64,000 bases of DNA from Saccharopolyspora kobensis (GTDB lineage: Bacteria; Actinomycetota; Actinomycetes; Mycobacteriales; Pseudonocardiaceae), in contig NZ_FNVB01000007.1 in the NCBI RefSeq assembly GCF_900108315.1, positions 372,001 to 436,000 on the forward strand, given 5' to 3'. Each line of letters begins with the position of its first letter. The stretch's first letter is position 1. Shown here one piece after another: positions 60,730 to 64,000 of this stretch. A model generated the notes under the pieces. That model did no database searches. It had not been told where the DNA came from and saw only the letters and a list, made by a program, of their open reading frames with translations. The position numbers and the translations under genes were made by a program.

Positions 60730-61767
60730 ATGGGTGCCGACGTGACGTTGCTCGCCCAGCAGACGCAACGAGTGGTCGACAAACTCGATGTTCCGTGGTG
60801 GGTGTGGGCCGCCACGCTCGGCGGGTTGGCCCTGCTGCTGTTGCTCGACCTGGTGATCGTGGACCGCAAGCCGCACGAGGTCACCACGGGTGAAGCGGCC
60901 AAGTGGGTCGCCTTCTACGTCGCGTGCGCGATCCTGTTCGGCATCGGTGTCTGGATCTTCGGCGATTCGCACTTCGCCATCCAGTACTTCACCGGTTACA
61001 TCACCGAGTACTCGCTCAGCATCGACAACCTGTTCATCTTCATGGTGATCATGTCGAGCTTCGCGGTGCCGTCCATCCACCAGCACCGCGTGCTGCTGAT
61101 CGGCATCCTGCTGGCGCTGGTGATGCGCGGCATCTTCATCGCCGTCGGCGCCGCGCTGATCGCGCAGTTCGTCTGGATCTTCTTCATCTTCGGCGCGTTC
61201 CTGATCTGGACCGCCATCAGCATGGTGCGCAAGAAGGACGAGGACGAGGAGTACGGCGAGAACGCCGTGGTCCGCTGGGTCCGCAAGGTGTTCCCGGTGA
61301 CCGACGAGTACCACGGTCACAAGTCGATCGTGAAGATCGACGGCAAGAAGTTCCTGACGCCGATGTTCGTGGTGATCGTCGCGATCGGCAGCGCCGACCT
61401 GCTGTTCGCGGTGGACTCGATCCCGGCGATCTTCGGCATCACCCAGGACCCGTTCCTGGTCTTCGCCGCCAACGCCTTCGCGCTGATGGGCCTGCGGCAG
61501 CTGTACTTCCTGCTCGGCGGCCTGGTGGACAAGCTGGTCTACCTGTCGGTGGGCCTGGCCGTGATCCTCGGGTTCATCGGCATCAAGCTGATCATCCACG
61601 CGTTCCACGAGTACCACCTGGTGCCGGAGTGGCTGGAGATCACCAACTGGATGTCGCTGGGCTTCATCGTGCTGGTCCTGGCCATCACGACCTGGGCCAG
61701 CCTGGCCAAGGCGAAGAAGAACGGCAGCGAGTCGGAGTCGGCGTCGGAGCAGGCCGAGAAGGCCTGA
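60730..61767 (+). CDS. TerC-family membrane protein, probable manganese exporter
   Basis: 345 aa with about nine hydrophobic helices. The TerC signature YSLSIDNLFIFMVIMSSFAV and the second acidic motif FVVIVAIGSADLLFAVDSIP place conserved Asp residues within the membrane, as expected of metal-ion carriers. A cytoplasmic charged loop (KKDEDEEYGENAVVRWVRKV) lies mid-protein and an acidic tail at the C-terminus. TerC/Alx/YkoY proteins export Mn2+, and the riboswitch upstream supports this. ATG 60730 follows GGAGGT. Confidence 0.93.
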   Translation: MGADVTLLAQQTQRVVDKLDVPWWVWAATLGGLALLLLLDLVIVDRKPHEVTTGEAAKWVAFYVACAILFGIGVWIFGDSHFAIQYFTGYITEYSLSIDNLFIFMVIMSSFAVPSIHQHRVLLIGILLALVMRGIFIAVGAALIAQFVWIFFIFGAFLIWTAISMVRKKDEDEEYGENAVVRWVRKVFPVTDEYHGHKSIVKIDGKKFLTPMFVVIVAIGSADLLFAVDSIPAIFGITQDPFLVFAANAFALMGLRQLYFLLGGLVDKLVYLSVGLAVILGFIGIKLIIHAFHEYHLVPEWLEITNWMSLGFIVLVLAITTWASLAKAKKNGSESESASEQAEKA

Positions 61768-61781
61768 CCGGTCGAGCGCAG

Positions 61782-61811
61782 GTGCCCGGGACTCCGCGGA
61801 GTCCCGGGCAC
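61782..61811 (+). terminator. terC terminator
   Basis: Perfect 30-bp palindrome with GTGCCCGGGACTCCG / CGGAGTCCCGGGCAC arms, 15 bp after the terC stop; the minus-strand RES gene converges on it. Confidence 0.8.
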
Positions 61812-61889
61812 TTTCGCATCGCGGATGCGGACAGCAGTTCGAGAACACCCGCGGACTCGCACCGCGGAGTGGGCCTGGAGAACGCCTCG

Positions 61890-62546
61890 TCAGTCCAGCA
61901 GGGTGTAGCTGAGTTCCTTGCACACCCTTCCCAGCGGCACGTCCAGTCCCGGGTGGCTCAGGGGCAGCAGGACGTCGGGGGAGTCCGGCAGCGCCGTGGC
62001 CGCCGGTGGGTCCCACAGGCACAGCGACGGGTTGCCCGCGTCCATCGAGGAGCGGTACCAGAGACCGTCGAGTTCCGGGTAGGCCGCGCGGATCCCGCGG
62101 GCCCAGGCCTGGGTGCGGAGCTTGGGGCCGGTGGCGATCGCCTGCGAGGCTCCCGCGCGGGTCGGCCACAGCCCGGTCAGGTCCAGCAGCCGCAGCGTCC
62201 GACGTGGACGGAACAGCACCAGCTGCGGGCCGCGGGTGCGGCGGTCCACTGTGGAAGTCGCCTGGAACACCTCTGCGATGCAGGTCTGCACCGACAGCGA
62301 GAAGTAGAGGACGCCGTGCTCGCGGGTGACCGTCGGCCCGCCCTGCGCGTTGGGCAGGTGCGGGTCGAAGCGGGCGTGCGGCAGCGGGCCGGCGTAGCGG
62401 AAGCTGTTCCACTGCTGGGGGTGGTTGCCCCCGGTGGTGAACACGCGCACCAGGCGAGTGCCGGCCGGCACCGCGATCACGTCTTCGGTGCGCCGGAGCA
62501 TCGCCTGCAGCACTGCCGGCGCAGGCGGCTGGGGTAGCCGTGCCAT
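61890..62546 (-). CDS. RES-domain toxin
   Basis: 218 aa RES-domain protein. The landmark residues of the ADP-ribosyltransferase-like fold are visible: Arg in GTRLVRVFTTGG, Tyr in WNSFRYAGPL, and the Glu in LSVQTCIAEVFQ. RES toxins degrade NAD+ or modify proteins. It lies 39 bp after the antitoxin gene, order antitoxin-toxin. Size is larger than the minimal 160-aa RES toxins, as in actinobacterial versions. The degree of activity is not predictable. Confidence 0.85.
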   Translation of the reverse strand: MARLPQPPAPAVLQAMLRRTEDVIAVPAGTRLVRVFTTGGNHPQQWNSFRYAGPLPHARFDPHLPNAQGGPTVTREHGVLYFSLSVQTCIAEVFQATSTVDRRTRGPQLVLFRPRRTLRLLDLTGLWPTRAGASQAIATGPKLRTQAWARGIRAAYPELDGLWYRSSMDAGNPSLCLWDPPAATALPDSPDVLLPLSHPGLDVPLGRVCKELSYTLLD

Positions 62547-62585
62547 GGACGTCCTGGAGTGGGGTCTCGAAGGGAGGGGGATCGC

Positions 62586-63170
62586 TCAGGCCGGGGTGCC
62601 GATGGTGGCGGCGAGCGCGGCCACCCGCTGCGGGTCGCCGCCTGCCAGCAGCCACTCGCGCGGGCTCGCGGGGCGGTCCCCGAGTTCGAGGTCCTCCTGC
62701 GGCGTCGTCATGAAGTTGGCCAGCACCAGCGCCGGCTGGTCCACGGGCATCAGCGCGAGCACGCCGTCCAGCCCGGGGAGCACGTCGGTGTCGGTGAACT
62801 GCCACGCGGGCAGCCGCCATCCGCCGCGGTCCTTCCAGCCGATCAGCCGTCGTTCGCTGATCCGGTGCCGGATCCGGCTGGTGTCCACCCCGATGCGCTC
62901 GGCGGCCTGGTTGACCGAGAGCGCGGTGTCGCGCAGCACGGCCTGTTCGGCGACGGTGCGCGCACGGGGGTCGGCTTCGGTCTCGCCGAGCGGCGTCAGG
63001 TCCAGCCCCGCCTCGCTCAGGGCGACCCGTTCCGCGTCGTTGAAGTGCGCGGCCGGGTCCCCCTGGGGCGAGGTGAGCTTCTTGGCTGCATCCTCGACCA
63101 GTGTCAGGAATTCGTTGGCGGTGACCTTTAAACCGGCACGTGCCAACACGGTCTCCAGCGCGGCTGACAT
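62586..63170 (-). CDS. Antitoxin with HTH and Xre/MbcA/ParS toxin-binding domain
   Basis: 194 aa from ATG 63170 (GGAGG 2-6 bp upstream). An N-terminal helical part and a central HTH (ALSVNQAAERIGVDTSRIRH, RISERRLIGWKDRGGWRLPA) resemble MerR/excisionase-type DNA binding; the C-terminus SPREWLLAGGDPQRVAALAA is the toxin-binding motif typical of RES partners. The HTH probably autoregulates the operon. This is the antitoxin of the pair with the RES gene at 61890-62546. Confidence 0.8.
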   Translation of the reverse strand: MSAALETVLARAGLKVTANEFLTLVEDAAKKLTSPQGDPAAHFNDAERVALSEAGLDLTPLGETEADPRARTVAEQAVLRDTALSVNQAAERIGVDTSRIRHRISERRLIGWKDRGGWRLPAWQFTDTDVLPGLDGVLALMPVDQPALVLANFMTTPQEDLELGDRPASPREWLLAGGDPQRVAALAATIGTPA

Positions 63171-63276
63171 GCCTCCAGGGTAGCGCTGTTCGCCGGAAAT
63201 GTGTGCGCGAACGTGCGCCGGGTGCGAAAACTCACTTTTCGTAGCATGTGGATTGCGCACTGTGACGAGTGGGCGA

Positions 63277-63328
63277 CTCCGGTCGGGTCGTGCGACCGCG
63301 TGGTCGTGGGCCGAATGCCCGACCGGAG
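63277..63328 (-). terminator. Terminator downstream of the chitinase gene
   Basis: Perfect 11-bp inverted repeat CTCCGGTCGGG / CCCGACCGGAG, 11 bp beyond the minus-strand stop at 63339. Confidence 0.6.
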
Positions 63329-63338
63329 CCGCCGCCGA

Positions 63339-64000
63339 TTACGGCAGTGCGTCCAAATGCGCCCGAACCGGGTTGGAGAATCCGTTGCCGCTGCTGGCAT
63401 CCCAGTTGATGGACCACGTCATGACGCCGCTGAGCTCGGGGCTCGGCTGGGCCGGTGTGTACTGTCCGCAGCCCTTCGCCGCGGTCAGGCACGTCAGCGC
63501 GTTGCCGATCACCGAAGGGTCGACGTAGCCGCTACCGGCCGCCGACGGCGCGGCGGGCAGGCCCAGCGAGACCTGGTCCGGCCGCAGCACTTCCAGCAGG
63601 TAGCACGCCTGTGCGGTGATGAAGTCGACCGAACCCTGGCTGTAGACGCCGCCGTCGCAGCCGTTCATCGAACCCGAGTTGTAGTACTGGGTGTGCACGA
63701 CGGTGATGACGTCCTTGAGGTTGTTGATGAGCTGCATGTAGGACCCGCCGGGCTGCACGTCGAGCGTTTGCGGGGCCATGGTCAGCAGGAATCCGTCGCC
63801 CACCTTCGCGTGCAACTGCTGAACGGCACTGGTGGTGTTGGGAACGTTGAGGCCGTGCTCCAGGTCGATGTCCAACCCGTCGATGCCGTAATCGGTGAGA
63901 ATTTTTCCAACCGAATCGACGAAGTTGGTCACGTTGGCAGGCGAGCTCAGGTCGACGTTGCCCAGTTCGCCGCCGATGGACAGCACGAACGACTTGCCCT
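63339..64000 (-). CDS. GH18 chitinase, C-terminal part (cut by the window edge)
   Basis: At least 220 residues visible; the frame runs off the right end, so the N-terminus (signal peptide, any chitin-binding domain) is missing. The catalytic motif DGLDIDLEHG holds the DxxDxDxE of family 18, with Glu as acid/base. SIGGELGNVDLSS before it and the downstream QYYNSGSMNGCDGG and VMTWSINWDASSGNGFSNP fit bacterial family 18 subfamily A chitinases. Expected to be secreted and to act on chitin or related N-acetylglucosamine polymers. Confidence 0.88.
   Translation of the reverse strand, partial: GKSFVLSIGGELGNVDLSSPANVTNFVDSVGKILTDYGIDGLDIDLEHGLNVPNTTSAVQQLHAKVGDGFLLTMAPQTLDVQPGGSYMQLINNLKDVITVVHTQYYNSGSMNGCDGGVYSQGSVDFITAQACYLLEVLRPDQVSLGLPAAPSAAGSGYVDPSVIGNALTCLTAAKGCGQYTPAQPSPELSGVMTWSINWDASSGNGFSNPVRAHLDALP

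Overview
The window is high-GC actinobacterial chromosome with strongly G/C-biased third codon positions, many GTG and TTG starts, and stem-loop terminators without U-tracts. The order pdtaR-like ANTAR regulator, polA, rpsA, coaE, DUF402 gene, uvrB matches the core segment known from Mycobacterium tuberculosis (Rv1626 to Rv1633 region). A cvn conservon, an HbpS/SenS/SenR-like sensor locus and the AT-rich 44-bp palindromes suggest a multicellular Pseudonocardiales such as Saccharopolyspora. The genus is an inference.

Layout. 1-5.3 kb is an arsenic resistance island: an ArsR-acetyltransferase fusion, two flavoproteins, a CxC ArsR, Acr3 and ArsC, with two perfect ATCGA-N6-TCGAT operator candidates. 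A short-chain dehydrogenase relic lies at its edge. 5.5-11.2 kb holds a hydrolase, a membrane protein, an unusual tRNA with anticodon CAA and a short variable loop, and a two-gene set (anchored periplasmic-binding-like receptor plus a degenerate P-loop protein) behind a 26-bp palindrome. 11.3-17.8 kb has a LysR/MFS pair, a TetR/MFS operon, a CAP-domain protein and an amino-acid permease.

17.9-41 kb is the conserved core (pdtaR-like gene, thioesterase, polA, rpsA, coaE, uvrB), interrupted by accessory genes: a VOC protein, a self-regulated MerR regulator, a truncated Tn3-family TnpA, a YhgE/ABC pair, and a haem-sensing locus with two HbpS-like proteins beside a divergent SenS/SenR-type two-component system. 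A tandem DUF402 pair and an SPW-repeat protein precede uvrB.

41-50 kb contains a phosphotransferase, an erythromycin-esterase-like protein, a VOC protein, and a LysR-linked minus-strand set for acyl-CoA catabolism (CoA-transferase, enoyl-CoA hydratase, acetoacetate-decarboxylase-like protein, 3-hydroxyacyl-CoA dehydrogenase, glutaryl-CoA-dehydrogenase-like enzyme). 50.5-56.1 kb holds a solitary acyl-CoA dehydrogenase and a cvnABCD conservon extended by a GAF gene. 56.5-64 kb contains an ABC exporter whose ATPase is fused to an extracellular hydrolase, a TerC gene behind a probable yybP-ykoY manganese riboswitch, a RES toxin/antitoxin pair and the C-terminal part of a GH18 chitinase cut by the window edge.

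Two dispersed repeat families stand out. One is a hairpin element with four copies and a fragment, whose stem changes are compensatory. The other is a 44-bp AT-rich palindrome present twice. All copies are intergenic.
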